DNA of 64,000 nt from Archegozetes longisetosus (GCA_018873245.2 JAEMBT020000003.1:1294447-1358446), one strand, 5' to 3'; counted from the first letter of the stretch, positions 24,726-38,550 are shown. Program-made: numbers and translations. Notes: generated from the sequence alone by a model not told the origin.

Positions 24726-26189
24726 ACTATACTTTAATATCAAATTGAATCAAGTTGTAGTGATGAAAAAGCTTGGATAACATCTCCAGCAGTTTTGTTC
24801 CCTAGTATTAAACATCAAAATTTTTTATCGCGTCTGAGAATTGTCAAAGTTCAGAGTCACAAACAAATCATGTCTTGAGGTATTCACGAATATTGTTGTC
24901 GAAATAGGTCTTCTAACGATTTTTCGTACTTTACGAAGCATGATCTTTTATGAATATTGTTATCAGTGATGTTATAGGGTGTTCCCTATTCTGGAGTCTT
25001 TAGTTATCACTTATCTTCTTAGGAAAGAGGATATCGTTACAACGTAGTGTTGCCACATTAAGTCCACCAAAAAGGCGAAATTTTTAAAAGTAAGAGTCCC
25101 ACTTTATTCTAATTTTGTCTGTCAACATTATTCATTGTTTATTAGTCAGTTTATCTAATTTGAATTTATAGACATATTTTATATTAGATTTTGCAGCATT
25201 CAAGAGATTTTTATTTTTCAGTACAAAGCTATAAAATAGATTACATTCAAAGTCAAAATTAACTTTTGAACATATTTCCACGTTAATACTTTCAGTTAAC
25301 AATCTGTCCCTTTTTTCGCTTCAAATATTGTTCATCATGGTGAAAAATCCTTTCGATATAAGCATTACTTGCTTAAACTGAAAATACAGATTCAATTATT
25401 GACGATAAATATTAAACGCAAAATATTGAAGACAATAAACTAATTAGAAGTGTTATTTAAAATTATACTTTACTTTCTGAATACAACTGCCATTCAAAGC
25501 TAAAGATTTGTCGATTTTATGCAAGTTTAAGAAATTTATAGAAGCAATTCAATGCAATCTAAAAGACTAAAATTCTTATAGGTATATCTTAAGGAATGAA
25601 GGCTTTGTCCTCTAATGAGCAGATGTTACTGAGTGATCACTTAATTTTGATCTTAAATTTACACTCAAAATATTCAAAAATAAATTGTGAAATATTAAAA
25701 AGGCTGATCCATAATGCCTGCCCTAACGACACGGGCTTAGTGTTGATCAAGACTTAAAAAGGCTGACTTTCGACTCAAAAGGCTGAAGGGCGGCAACTCT
25801 GTAGGTAAAGTTGGCTTAAATCGTGATAGTGGGTCATTCTTGAAATAGAATGTTGACGATGTAATCTAATTCATTCAACCTCTAACTCAAATTGTACTGT
25901 CACTCAAGAAATAAGGTGAGCTTAAGATTGACTTTAAAATACCATTTTTCGTGTTCAGAATAAAACTGTGGATCGTATATTTCATATATTAAGAGAACGT
26001 ACCACTATCAGGTGAGTCAACCATGTCATTTCTTTAACTTTTATTCATACTGCATAAAGAGCACAAGAATTTCGCACTAAAATTAAATAATTTTCATGCA
26101 ATTAGGGCGTGAGGATTGACAAAATTTACTAAAGCTAGAATATAATCAAGTTTTAATGAAATACAATATTAAATTAAATTGGATGCAAC
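24726..26189. other. Intergenic; possible hAT-type remnant
   Basis: No gene is seen. TAGTGTTGCCAC near 25046 and the inverse GCGGCAACTCTG near 25791-25802 resemble hAT-type terminal repeats, with AAAAGGCTGA-type words near the right end. No matching 8-bp target duplication was found, so this is tentative. Confidence 0.35.
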
Positions 26190-29100
26190 CTATTCATAGT
26201 AAACATAAGACTGAATGGAACGAGAAGGTATTTGAGTAATGAGTTTTCCAAATGCCTTGTCTTCAACAACGAAATCCACATCAATATCCTCGGTGTTAAC
26301 TGCTATGACAACAGTTCCGTTGTTTGGTGTCATGAACGCTCCGACCGTAACGTCATTATTAACTTTCGTGCGAATTGCTGATTCGATTCTTACCGATCCC
26401 GGTGGTAAAAACTTACTAAAGTGGCCCAAAGCGTAGTACGATGGCTGTCGATAATATTCATTCTTCGATGGATCAACAACGATGGGCGCATCCACTAAGT
26501 TTTTTACCCAATTAGGTCCTCCCTGAGTGTCCAAAACCATATTCCAATCAGTCCAACCAATTGTGTGATGAATCAAGTCCTTTCAAAAACAAATTAACTA
26601 ATTTCAATTGATTAATAGATTGATTGAGTTGCAATTGATTCTCACAAGGGAGATTCGAGACTATGCAATAGAATGATTTCGAAAATATTTTTATAGTAGG
26701 AATTTCACGTCACATGATGTTAGAAAAGATATATAAGAAAGGCTGATCGCCAGACACTTAGAAGTTATGATCATTAAAAGAATAATTTCTTATGACTCAG
26801 TGTTATTGATTCATACGTATTGTTACGTATAAAATATGAGCTTTTATCCTGTGAAATATTAAATGGAATCAGTGAAAATTGCAATTTTATATCTCAAGAA
26901 CTGTTGGAAATGTAAACATGCTTATAATATATTATTATATATTAGTGTATAACAAAGTGGATTATGAAGTCTTACTTTTTTTAACGCTTTTTTATCTCAG
27001 TTTTGTTGCGGGTTCAAAAGTTGACGAACTTCGAGCAAGTATTACTAGACAAGAACAGCGAGCTTTTATTAAGTGTAGTGTGTTATTCGGCTATCTTGCG
27101 TCTATAGTTTATTCTGGTTCGCATAGAATCGCCAAAGAGAAGCATATAATCTAAGAAGGCTCTGTCATTTGTACCTGGAATTTTCTGAGGTAAAACGTCT
27201 GAGTGGTGGAAATGACCAATATGGAAGGAAAGGATAGCGATAGACTATGCAAACAAAGAAAAATTAAAAGAATTATTACTAGAAGACAAAAATTGGAGTA
27301 CTTTTGAATTGTCGGAATATTTAGGTATCATTATCATTAACAAAGAAAAACCCCTAATGATTTTGGAATATTTTTGAGCAAAAAAAGATAATCGGAAAAT
27401 TTCATGTTCAAAATTCAGTCTTTATGTATCGATGGTTCTAATTTTTCATATTTATCGTCTCTCAATAAAAAGATATCTAAATCTCTCATATATGATAGAT
27501 AGATCGGACTATTGCGCTTTTGTATGTTTGCATAGTACTAAAGTATTTAAATGAACAGAATTGTTTAAAATGTTATAATTTCATTTGAATTGAAACATTA
27601 AGTACAATTACTTTCAATTGACATGAAATTCTAATAAGTTTGATATGCTTTCCTATTGTAAATAAAAGAATCAAATAAAAATATATTAATAATTATAGTA
27701 CTCATATATTGACAACAGACTTTTTGAAAAGTCATAACTCCTACATGTCAGGTGGTCAGCCTTTCTAATATACCTTTTTAAACATGATATGACATGCTAT
27801 TCATACCATAAAAGTAATTTTGAAATCGGTCATTACATACTCCTAAACTTCCCTTATCAGAATTGTATACAATATATAAGGTGATCAGGATTTTCAGTCA
27901 AAAAATTAAAGCAATATTCTTCAAGGATTTACCTGACCCATCCAGAATTCAATTACTTTAAGTCACTTTCATTTTATGTGGTCATATTTAAATATCTTTG
28001 ATTGAAAAATTCATGTTTAATAATCTGAACACGAAAGATTTTCAAACTTTTTAGTTTTAAGTCAGCTGTCAGATGTATGAGACTGCCTGAGAGGAATAGT
28101 ATTTCCGCGATTTTCATCATGGGATAGTAACCTTTGTATGAATTGCAACTTTTTTCAATAATTGATAGCAAAGGTAACATGCAATGATAAGGAGACGTTA
28201 TTGGAGTCTCTATTACTGTCTGCATGATAATAATCACAGAAATATCATTACTTTGACAGTATCACATTTGCTTATCTCAGACTCAAACGATCTTTTATTC
28301 GTGTAAAACATTATTTATCAAATTCTTACCCCGAGAATATCAGACGCGTACAGATCGGCGAGTTTCCAGTCACCCAAATGGACGCCACCTTCTTGACAAG
28401 CCTCAGTGGCTAGAATGAACTTATCGGGATGTTCATTGTGCGGCTCATCCAGCATTTCTTTGGGATCATGTCCATACCAGTGAATAGCAGTCCGTGTGCG
28501 TATTTAGCTGCCTCGCTATCGTTGAAAATTGTGTGGACCCAGTCTTTGACTAGGATGACATTATGGTCCAATATCATTACCTTAAGCTTGTTGGGTCCAT
28601 ACCCGCTTCTCTCGAGTTCAGGACCCAAAGAGCGCTTTAGAAAGTCTCGCGTGGACTCAGGAGAAAATCGCATTGAGTTCCATTGTTGAGATGCTAGTGG
28701 TTCGTTCTGAACAGTAATGCCCCAGTGATCGATCCCCTCAGCCTTATATGCGTCTAAATATCTAAGTTAGAATAAACCTCTATTTTTTCTGCATTAATTA
28801 TCTCACAGTGTAGTCACGTTTTAGGCCGTAAATAACGGCACGAATGAAATAAAACAATAGGTTTAAACTATTGAAATTTAAAGTAAACACAAAAATAGCT
28901 CGAAAGTCATTGGTCTGAATATTTTTAAAGATAAATTTGATTATAAATTAAAAATAGAAAACTTTAAAACTCATTCAGCGGCTAAATGGCTTACTGGAAA
29001 ATCCAGACGAGTTGACTTAACCATACTTTAGAATAATTCTAAAGTTGTTCAGACAATTATTGTCTGTGATACTGGGTATTGAGAAGTTCAAACCTTGCTC

Positions 29101-32100
29101 TATTTGAGTTTTAAATTCCATGACACGTTGCAATTGAAAAAACGTTAAATTTAGTTCAAAAAATATCATTAAAACTAATTGGAATCAATATTAATTCAGT
29201 TTAACAAAGCGTCGCGTACGATATAAATACTGAGTCATTATTTGGGCTTATCTTAAAGTTTGCAATTTATTTCTCGAAAGAAAACGTGCATTTTTAAAGC
29301 AGGATTTTCAAAAAATCTTCTGTCTTTGGACTATTCGGAGTAATCGGCACACAGCGATAGAATTACTCAGTAGATGTAAAGTTCTTTAACTCAGGTTCAT
29401 TCTCATAAGTTTATTTGAACTTTTTCTTATTTCTGCAGAAATCATTTTAACAAGTAAAATATTCTTGTTATAGTTTTTAAATATCAATGTATTACTATTA
29501 CACAAAATATTAAGTGCAAGTTATGAAGAGTAATAAAATTATGCATAAAGTTGAAATAATAGATACGTTAGTTAAAATATATCTGAACTACACTAGCACT
29601 TCAGTCATTAAGCATTGAGTAATGCCGAGTATTAAAAAGTGCCAGTTAGTTAATATATTAATTAAAAGCAACAAACCTATGAAAATAAGTTAAGTAAAAT
29701 AAAAACTCAACTTTAGTCTGAGTTCTATTGTGAATTAAAATTTAATTGAGAATCAACTAATTTATCACCTATTAAATAAGTGTAAAACTTTATCTCAGTT
29801 AAGCACTGTATCGACTTCTCTGGTTTTTCCAGAAAATCAAATAATTTTAAAGTAAATTTTGCAAGAAGTTATTTCGCTAACTTATTAAGAAAAATTTCAC
29901 CATACTAAATTTTTTCAGTCTGAAATATGTGGGCAGTTTCGATTGATCGATAAAGCTGGTAAAGATTTTATAATTAAATTTTGGGAGAAGATCAACATCG
30001 AAAATACACAAGGTAATATTTGTACCTAAAATATTTTCGAAATAGACTTTTTCCAAAATTGATTAAATCGTTGTCTCGATTCGCTTACTTTACAAAATAT
30101 TTGGCATATATTTGCCAATACTCGGATCCGACCTCGCCCTTTATGTAACCTCCATGAACAAAGTCATTGTTGGTTTTCATCCACTTAGGTGCAGACCAGG
30201 GACTACCAAAGAACCTAATCTCATGTGTGGCTATCGATTTGGCTTTTTTGATGAGAGGAATCTATGGTAAGGATGAAAGACAGCTGATATCAGTTAATGA
30301 TATCAGTTAATCGTAAACATAATTATAGAGTGAATCATATAACTTTGCTTAAGATTGAATTCCTCATTAATCACTATATTCAACTGTATTATTAATCAAT
30401 TGTATTAAACTTCAATATGTAGTGTTCAATAAGGATCGAATTTCTGTTTAAAGTTGTATATTTTGCACAATGCGTAGTTTAATCAACAGTCCTTAAAAGT
30501 ACGGTTGCCAGGTTCTATTCTGTCCAGAAAGGGAAGAAACTACTAAATAGCATTACGAGTTGAAATAAAACGGTTGAAAAGAAGTTTGATCACGATTATT
30601 CTCTCATAAATTTTTAGAGTCAATCATAGCTTTAAAATGAAAAGTTTCCTAGTTTTTCATTTTAAATTAAAAGTTTCTTCAGATAAATGTGATCGGGTTT
30701 TAAATAGAGGCTCCATTAAATTTTTATCCTAAAGGTGATGATAAACAACATGAAAATCATGATGAATAAATAAGATTCATTTGATAAAGGGTAAAATAAT
30801 TTTCCTTTATATCGTAATAATGCGCGTTAGAAAGTAATATATTTTTCGCTACAGTTCTCAATGTTTAATGTATTCTTATTATACAAAACACGAAGTCTAA
30901 GAGTCCTTTAATATATAAAGTTAAAAGTATCGATACGTTTGTTAAAATGGGTCACATTTGTGAAAATTTTTCTCTTTAAATACTGGAAAAACACTTGCCG
31001 TTTGGCAATAGGCTGAGACAAATTCTTCAAATTGGGGATTCTCGTGTGCAATCTGAAAGCACCTTTCAGTCGTACTTAAAAGAAAGATTAACCGTCAAAC
31101 CTTGTATTCGTGGTCTTCAGTCGTTAGAGCGAAATGTTGCAAGGTTTTATCGTCTTCAACGTCATCGTAAGAGTAGGGTCGCGTCGAGAAGTCAGATCCA
31201 GCGATAGGGATGCGCGCAATGTTGTACTCGAGACCATCTCGAGAGAAATAATCGCTCAGAATTTGATCTTGTAGTTTCAATGACATTTTTTTCACGTTAA
31301 TACCGGTCGAGTCAGTGAACGAACCGCCGAAACCTAGAATCGTTTGATAGCGTTTGCTTCTGTCCAGACTAATCTGTAATTGCGAGTTCTCATTTCCTAT
31401 ATTTATATCAGTAGTGTTTGGCTTGAAGTTTAGCGTTTCGTGTTTGAATCTCGCCCCTGATAGACTTGACTCCCATTTATTAATGGTTCCACTGCTCATC
31501 TTTTTCGGTACTTCTACTTTGTTACATGGCTGAGACTCCGTGCAAACGCAGACAAAGCTATTGTACCCGAACTCGCGGTAATTATGACATCCGGGATCGA
31601 CTTTCTTGACGTCTTTGGGGTCGACAATAGTGAGCAGTTCGTAGTTCTTGTTCGAGTATTCGGTTCCACCCCAACCAAAATACGCTTTACCAGTCGATTT
31701 ATAAAACTTACCTACCATATATCCACCGTTATCGCTGACTCGTGCCACATATGCTGGACCCTTAAAAACAGCACATGTTTCGTCTGATTAAACGAATCTA
31801 GTTATCAATAAAGGTGAATAATTATGCTTTTAAGATAGAAACTATTTTAAAGGCATATTTCTAAACATTTTTCAGTCAAAAGTATCACAGTTACACATAC
31901 GAAAGCACAATTTTTAAAATTAAAATAACGAGAGAAGCAGATACATGAGCATATTCTTTTTAAGGTAATAGAGGCATAATTAATATATTATGATAACTTA
32001 CTCCCGTCTTGTCATTGCCAGCAAGAATCGAGTCTTTGGGGACATTTCCTTTGCGTGCTTGTTTCCATTGGAGTGTGCAATTATTGGGATTCGTGAGCAC

Positions 32101-32376
32101 TTCGAAATTTTCTTGCACAAAGTGTTCTTTTCCGTCTATTGTTATGAAACATTTCTCTTCTGCTGGTTTAAATCTTCCTGGCGTTAGAACTCCATCAAAG
32201 ACTGCACGAGATGGGTAAAAATCTCCTAATTGGTTGCCTGTATTGCCCAACACTGAGTCCTTCGGGATATTTTTATGGTCCGCTTTAACCCATTTTATAT
32301 CACATAGACATGTAGTCAATTGGATAAAAGCGAAGGCGATTGCCAATAACAAAAGGCCTCTATTCAAGTGATGCAT
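26190..32376 (-). CDS. DM9-domain glucosylceramidase (GH30), one frameshift
   Basis: Five exons on the minus strand: 32002-32376, 31101-31760, 30089-30261, 28330-28761 and 26190-26579, all with GT-AG borders. The product (about 676 residues) has a signal peptide (MHHLNRGLLLLAIAFAFIQL onward), then two tandem DM9 repeats. The first is marked by WVKADHKNIPKDSVLG and the second spans exons 1-2, with VPKDSILAG and YVARVSDNGGYMVGK. A GH30 glucosylceramidase follows, from the cysteine-rich FGYNSFVCVC segment. Catalytic landmarks are GFGGSFTDS, the acid/base Glu in ITVQNEP (exon 4), the nucleophile Glu in ILATEACQ (exon 4) and IGWTDWN (exon 5). Relatives hydrolyse glucosylceramide in lysosomes. Exon 4 has lost one base at about 28490-28497, after YAHG, so the nucleophile lies in another frame. 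This may be a true mutation or an assembly error. The DM9 fusion is unusual. Confidence 0.85.
26692..27809. mobile_element. 1.1-kb terminal-inverted-repeat element in intron 4
   Basis: An 80-bp left end (26692-26771) is matched by its inverse at 27730-27809, both containing AGAAAGGCTGA and GAGTTATGA-type words. The interior encodes no transposase; an ORF at 26879-27154 (91 residues) is unrecognised. It sits in the last intron of the glucosylceramidase gene, so it should be removed by splicing. The superfamily cannot be told because the target duplication is not clear. Confidence 0.65.
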
Positions 32377-34298
32377 CGTTGAGTAAAATACTTTAAAATT
32401 ATATTAAACAACTAAAATTATGTTTTAAAACTTTTTATCCTTTAAAGAATTGCTTTGCAAAAATTTTTACAACTGGCTGTATTTGAAATTGTAACTATTA
32501 TTTGAGTAAACAGTTTTTAAAAAATAGCACATTTTAAAAAACAAATATACACGTTATAAGTAATGCATATGTTACTTTTTTATTTATCATTCTTACGACA
32601 ATGAAAGTGTATAAATTTGTCATTACTCCCTGTCCGGACCCTCCCCTCTAGCTCTAAACTTGAATATTGTTTGACAATCGATTTCATTCTAATGTTTTTA
32701 ATATTAGCGAAATTATCATTTTTTGTTAAAATTATTTAATTAATGGAAAAATGAGCTGTAAGCCTTTCATATTTTTGATTACATTATTGAGATAATTAAA
32801 TAGAAGTTTTTTATTATTAAAGCATATCCATTCCCCCAATAAATGTATACGAGCTTTACGCTAAAAATTACAGATACTACTACATCATTAAGTTGATTGT
32901 TCATTATTGTATGAAATAAATTCGTATTTATAGTTTTTTATCATCATATTTAATAGAAATGGTTGAGATTTTGTAATACTATTAAAGGAAGATTATTAGA
33001 ATATTAAATAAGAAAATTGTTAATTACTTTAAGGACTCTAGTTCTTTTGCAGATCAGTCAATACGAGTCAATATAATTCTTATAATTCTTAACTTATAAG
33101 AAGGATTTTCTCAATATTTGTTCAAACTTTTTGTATAACTTGATTATAACGCGTGTTTCAATATTTTTAGAAATTTTCTTTTACACCACCACGATTAACC
33201 CGTGTGGCATACTAATTTTTTAAAAATTATTTTCGTTGTTACGAAGTTATAATCAAAAATGTGACTTTTTCGGACTAAAACTCTAAAATATTCGGTTGAA
33301 ACTTCGAAGTGAAAACAGTGAAATTTCAGAAATCTTATAGGAGCACACTTTAAAGCTTATTTACCTCCACTTATGATTTAAATTTTTTAGTTAATATAAT
33401 CAAATTACACAGAATTCGTGCATTCTCACTAATTTATTACCTTTTAAATCAGATTAGACAAAATAGAAAAGGATAAGTTGAAATTTTCGAGATCGAATTT
33501 TTAATCAGAAAAAAATTTTTGAAAATGTTTTGAAATTTCAAAATATTTGCAAATAGGTTAATGATAGGTAAAGATTGCACTTTTATGGGCGCATTCACAT
33601 TTATAGAATAAAATCCGATAAAAAATATAAGTTTCTGGAAAATTCGGAGGATTAAGAAAAAGTGAATCTTAGACTATTTAGTACTTAGATATTGGCTAAT
33701 TTTACTTGTTATTTCATGATCTGTGTATATCCTTTATTTTAAGACAGTTTTGATCTAGAGAAAAACTTTGATTTCCGACAAAGTCAAAAAATGTTAATTA
33801 GATTTGACTAGATAGACTGAAACGCAGTGCAAATCAAAGTTTTAGCTCAAAACCAGTTTTATGCACCCCATTCAATGAAATACCCAATTATATTGATTCA
33901 TAAACTTATTCTTCTATATTGAATGAGAAATATGTCATTATTAGAAAGAATATAGTGTTTGGCAATCAGTATTAAGATATTTCTAAATCAAGGCAGTGAA
34001 GTAAAACAATTCATTTGTAGAAAGAAATCATTATGAACAAGTTATTATGAATATAACAATAATTGAGTTTCTTGAAAAGACTCGAGTTGAAAAAGATTTC
34101 AACTAGATTGAAAGGTGGAAAATGGATCTTTCATTTGTTTTAGATCGAAAACTTAATATACAGTATCAATGATTCACGACCTTCAAACTCTCATAGTTTT
34201 GACATCAATAAAATACTTAACATCTAAAACACTATTAATGTAGATGTTTATTTCGACTTAATTTAAGTACTTATCAATCTAGAAATACTGAAAACTCA
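32377..34298. other. Intergenic, no feature recognised
   Basis: A divergent promoter-type interval between the minus-strand glucosylceramidase gene and the plus-strand gustatory receptor gene. It is strongly AT-rich; no repeat or ORF stands out. Confidence 0.5.
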
Positions 34299-35384
34299 AT
34301 GTTAAAAATGGCAATGAGCGAAGGTCTAAGTTATTTAATAAATCTCCATAAGTTTTTCGGACTTTCTTATTGTGGCTATTGCATCGAAAAGCAATCATTA
34401 CCCGCCAGAATATTATCCATAGTTTGGAATTTGATTTTATTCATTGGTTTTTATGTCACTATATATATCATTGGTATTGTAAGACGTATTAACAATAAAT
34501 TTTTTTCACACAACCCTAAGTCGAATGCCATTAAAATTATCGCATATTTCCGAGCGATTGATTTTGTGATAATTATAACTTTTGTTCATCTCATGCTGTC
34601 GATTAGAGGTAGAAAAGCTTTGAAAATTATGAGAGAATCACGATTTTTCACAAACGAAAAGTTGGAGAAAAGTATTGGTCTCAAAATAACTTTATTGCAA
34701 TTTGCTTTCATGATATTCACATTCATACTATTTGAAATTTCTGGTTTTTTGAAACGTGGCTTTAAATTTAATGTATTTTTTGTTTTGAACACTTTTGAAC
34801 ATTTTTTTTTTATTATTAATGAGACAACTACTATTGTATTTATCGCCTATGAAAGCCAACTAATTAAGCATCAATTACGTTATATGAGAAAAAATATTAA
34901 TTTACTTGAAATAGAAACTTATTTACTGAAAGCTATTCAGATTAAAGATAAGGTTCAGAATTTGAATGCTCACTTATCACATACAATTTTGGCGATCATT
35001 GTACTAATTGTTCACATACAAATCGTATCGATTTGTTTCTTGGCTATCGATTTCAAAGATAGCTATACTAATGTAATACCAATATTTACTTTAGTAAGTA
35101 TTTTATTGATATCTTTATGTTCTGTCTGTAATATTATTCCTAAATCAGTGTCTAAGTTCAACGATTCAATCAAACTATATCTGGCTAAAGATCATTTTAA
35201 TTTGAAAAATCAATCAGATATGAAAAAGTTGTATTATTTAAGTATTATTCAAATGCTGTCTGGTTTGGAACACGAAATCTATTTCACAGCTTTTGATTTA
35301 TTCAAAATTCATTCATCAACTCTATTGTATATCATTTCAATATCTTTATCATATTCTATTATATTAATACAGACCAGTTATTGA
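34299..35384 (+). CDS. Gustatory receptor family protein
   Basis: An intact single-exon ORF of 361 residues. It has about seven hydrophobic segments, beginning around residues 36-62, 81-99, 120-146, 154-178, 232-252, 261-283 and near the C-terminus. The C-terminal segment reads SISLSYSIILIQTSY, which fits the degenerate TY-x(5)-QF-type signature of insect-type gustatory receptors, and the N-terminal LHKFFGLSYCGYCIEK also has the family look. These are ligand-gated cation channels in chemosensory neurons with a cytoplasmic N-terminus. No ligand can be inferred. MLKMAMSEG offers three possible starts; the first is used. Many Gr genes have extra 3' exons, but the stop directly after the last helix suggests completeness. 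Confidence 0.7.
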   Translation: MLKMAMSEGLSYLINLHKFFGLSYCGYCIEKQSLPARILSIVWNLILFIGFYVTIYIIGIVRRINNKFFSHNPKSNAIKIIAYFRAIDFVIIITFVHLMLSIRGRKALKIMRESRFFTNEKLEKSIGLKITLLQFAFMIFTFILFEISGFLKRGFKFNVFFVLNTFEHFFFIINETTTIVFIAYESQLIKHQLRYMRKNINLLEIETYLLKAIQIKDKVQNLNAHLSHTILAIIVLIVHIQIVSICFLAIDFKDSYTNVIPIFTLVSILLISLCSVCNIIPKSVSKFNDSIKLYLAKDHFNLKNQSDMKKLYYLSIIQMLSGLEHEIYFTAFDLFKIHSSTLLYIISISLSYSIILIQTSY

Positions 35385-35894
35385 GCTAAAGATGCGTTGT
35401 AAAGAGTAATTATAAATATCAAACTATCTTCTCTTGTGTTTAATTTTATCAATTAATTTCAATGGTACAATGCTAAAAGAATAAAAAATCATGAACAATT
35501 GCTTACTTTCCACCATTTGATCGAATTTAGGCTTAGCATAAGAATAAAATAATTCAAAATATCTAAAATTCTTTACAAATTTAATTACGCCAAAAATATG
35601 AATACTTTAGGCATCATAAAATGAATAGAATCAATGTTCGACTCAAAGCTTAAAACTTGAGTTTCACTATTGATTGAGGTTTTAGGCAGATACCAATTTG
35701 TGACTGTTTGACAAGTCTTTCCTTTCTTTATTTTAAAAATAAATTTGTATTTCTTATAAGAATTAAGGCATTTTATCAAAATATTAATTTTAACATTGTT
35801 TGATGCATTAATGTATTAAAAAGAGATCATATTTTGTTCGAAATGTTTAGTTTTTCAGATCGTCATATTTGTTGTAGCTAAAACATTGTTATAT

Positions 35895-36397
35895 AGAGTG
35901 ACCACATGTCCTCCTTTAGGTAGGACAGTCCTCTTTTGACCAATTTTGTCCTCTGTCCTTCCGGGGATCAGAGGAGGACAATACAATGTCCTCCTTTACA
36001 AAAGGCATTAAAATTTCGTGAGACTGTAATTATTTCTTATGTTTTGTATACAAAAGTCAAATTATGCCCTTATCGTAGTCAAAGACAGTATAATTTCGCA
36101 TATATATACATTATAAAGGGAACAATTAGGAGGTTTATACATAAGTATAGTGTAATCATACGTTTGACTTATCAAATACATGTGACTTAGTTATAAAATT
36201 TTTAATCAAAACAATCCCTCTTTTTAGTTGTGAATCACAATGTCTCAGAAGGGGAGAAAAAGAATATAAAAAGTATTTATTTAGACACAAATTGTATTAA
36301 ACTAAATAATGTGAATAAAAAATAGAAATGTCCTCCTCTGTCCTCCTTTTCGATGTCTTAAGTCCTCCCGTATAGCAGTTATGACGTGGTCACTCTA
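35895..36397. mobile_element. hAT-like non-autonomous element (503 bp)
   Basis: It begins TAGAGTGACCAC and ends GTGGTCACTCTA, flanked by the perfect 8-bp direct repeat TTGTTATA (35887-35894 and 36398-36405). The ends are rich in GTCCTCC-type words. Its terminal GACCACATGTCC matches that of the element at 55104-55914. No transposase is encoded; the 84-residue ORF inside is not meaningful. Confidence 0.85.
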
Positions 36398-36968
36398 TTG
36401 TTATATGAATAGCAATCATTTTAGGTGGAGGCCTTCATATCAATATCTCATTTAGCCTTTTTATCAATGTCAACAAATGTTAAAAATATCGAAGAATTAT
36501 ATAAATTTTTATGTGAAAATCACTAAGAGTGTTAAATCTTGATATTTATATTATCTCTATTTGTGAAAGTTTGTGAATAAATACAGTGTGGATATTTTAA
36601 AACTGAACACAATCGAGCATCAAAACTCTTTTACTCATACTTTCTAAGCAAAAGTTTCATAATAAAAGTTCAATATTATAAAAGATCTAATTTGAACTTT
36701 TATCAAACATAAATCTAAATAGGGAATCATTTCTGGTGTCATAAAAATTTTAGTTTCTTATTCATATTAAATTATAATATATGTAAAAAGAATTCGAAAA
36801 AGTATAGTATAAAGTTCTGAGACCCTATTGGCTATTGAGTAGAATCAGAATAAGATTTTAGGAATTGCTTTAAACTCCAGTTCGAATTATAATAAATTCT
36901 ATCACTAAATAATAGTTTAATTAAAAATACCTGTACTTTTAATAAAAATTAATTAGATTAAGGATAAT

Positions 36969-38550
36969 ATGATTAATCCAATTAATATCATCAAGGAACT
37001 AGTAATATATGCAAATCAAAAGTATCCAAATTACACGTCTGAAGTAACAGACATTGAAAAGTTGATATCAATAGATCTATTGAGATATTTGGATAAAACA
37101 ATTTCTGGAAATTATGAAACAGAAGAATATTTAGATTATTCTGATTATGACAGCGATAGCGATTTCGATGATGATGAAAATAGAAAGAGAAAATGTAGTG
37201 ATGATACAGATTCTGATTATGAAATACCTGAAAATATTGATCGTATTAATGAAAGTAAATATAGTTTCGAACAAATGAAAGAAATTTTGAAATATTCATA
37301 GTTAAAATGGGAAATAAAGATCGTTTAATAGTATTAAAAATAGACAGAATATTAAACGATATCAAAGAAATTTACAAAATAATAGATCATGTAGAAAAGG
37401 AGGAACTTATAAACAAAAAATCAAAAAAGTAGAGAAATGCGTGTTCGAAAAGTTTGACAATAATCGAAAGAAATATTTACGTATATGTGATTTGAACTTA
37501 AAAAACTGGGCTTTAAAGAAATCACATGAACTGAATTTTATTTCAAAGCTAGTGATAGTTGAATTTCTAATTTTAAGAAAAGATATAGAATTAAGTCACG
37601 AAAATTCACAAAATATATTACAAAAAGAAATGAATTAACACAACTAGAAAAGAAATTAAAACCTGAAAATTTAAAAGTATGAATGTTAAAAGTATTAATC
37701 AGATTATTTATGATTATGTTTCTAATCATGTGTTGAACACGGATCAATCTAACTTTAATTATGAGATTTACAAAGACAACACTTACATATATTGAGAGAA
37801 AGATACTTATGCAACAGTAGATTCTATGTATTCAATAACTCATTCCTGCACAATACAACCATTAATTAGCTTTGAGGGAAGACTTGTTGAGAAATTATTA
37901 TTATGTTTAAAAGAAATCAACGTAGAATTCGGTCCAAATGTTGAAAGAGATTTATTTAAAGAAAATAATATATTTGTGGTGTGCAGTACTTCTGGAAAGT
38001 ATACAAAAAATTTAGTAAAAGAATTCGTAAAAAATATTATTAAGCCAAACATCAATCAGGATTTTCTTTTACTCGTTGATTCATGGCCAGGACACAATCA
38101 AATAGATATTTATAACGATATCTTTTCAAATAATAATTGCAATTTACACATAATACCTTCAGGAACTACTATTGAAATACAATCGGCGGATACACTACTG
38201 TTTTTTGCAATAGAAATATTTTGTAAAAACGATGTATAGTCACATTAATTTAGAAGATTTGAACATAGAGCTACGTTTAAGAAATAATATAATCAAAATG
38301 CAATCTTTAATTTTTAATCAGTCTCAGTCATCTTTATTCATTGTATGTTGAGATATGCCTGCTATACATTTGGGTATACAAATCAAAGGCCAGAAACTTT
38401 TGAAACCGTCAAAAAAATTTATTGAATTTGATAATATTAAATGTTCTGATACTAATTGTTCAGAAATTGCATTTATCAATTGTAGTATATGTAGAAAAAC
38501 CTATTTTTCACTTACTTTTTTTTTAATATTTTCACGAATAAAATGTTAAT
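36969..38550 (+). pseudogene. DDE-superfamily transposase pseudogene
   Basis: A 110-residue ORF at 36969-37301 carries an acidic tract (YSDYDSDSDFDDDENRKRK). After several breaks, helix-rich text follows at 37441-37638. Then NTDQSNFNYEIYKDNTY (around 37735-37785) supplies the first catalytic Asp, THSCTIQPLISFEGRL a family-typical strand, LLLVDSWPGHN (38068-38100) the second Asp, and IIPSGTTIEIQSAD the segment before the third. A C-terminal cysteine-rich piece (CSDTNCSEIAFINCSICRK) lies at 38433-38489. Stops and frameshifts separate the pieces, so the element is dead. The arrangement fits a pogo/jerky-like DDE transposase, but the exact family is not certain. Confidence 0.6.
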
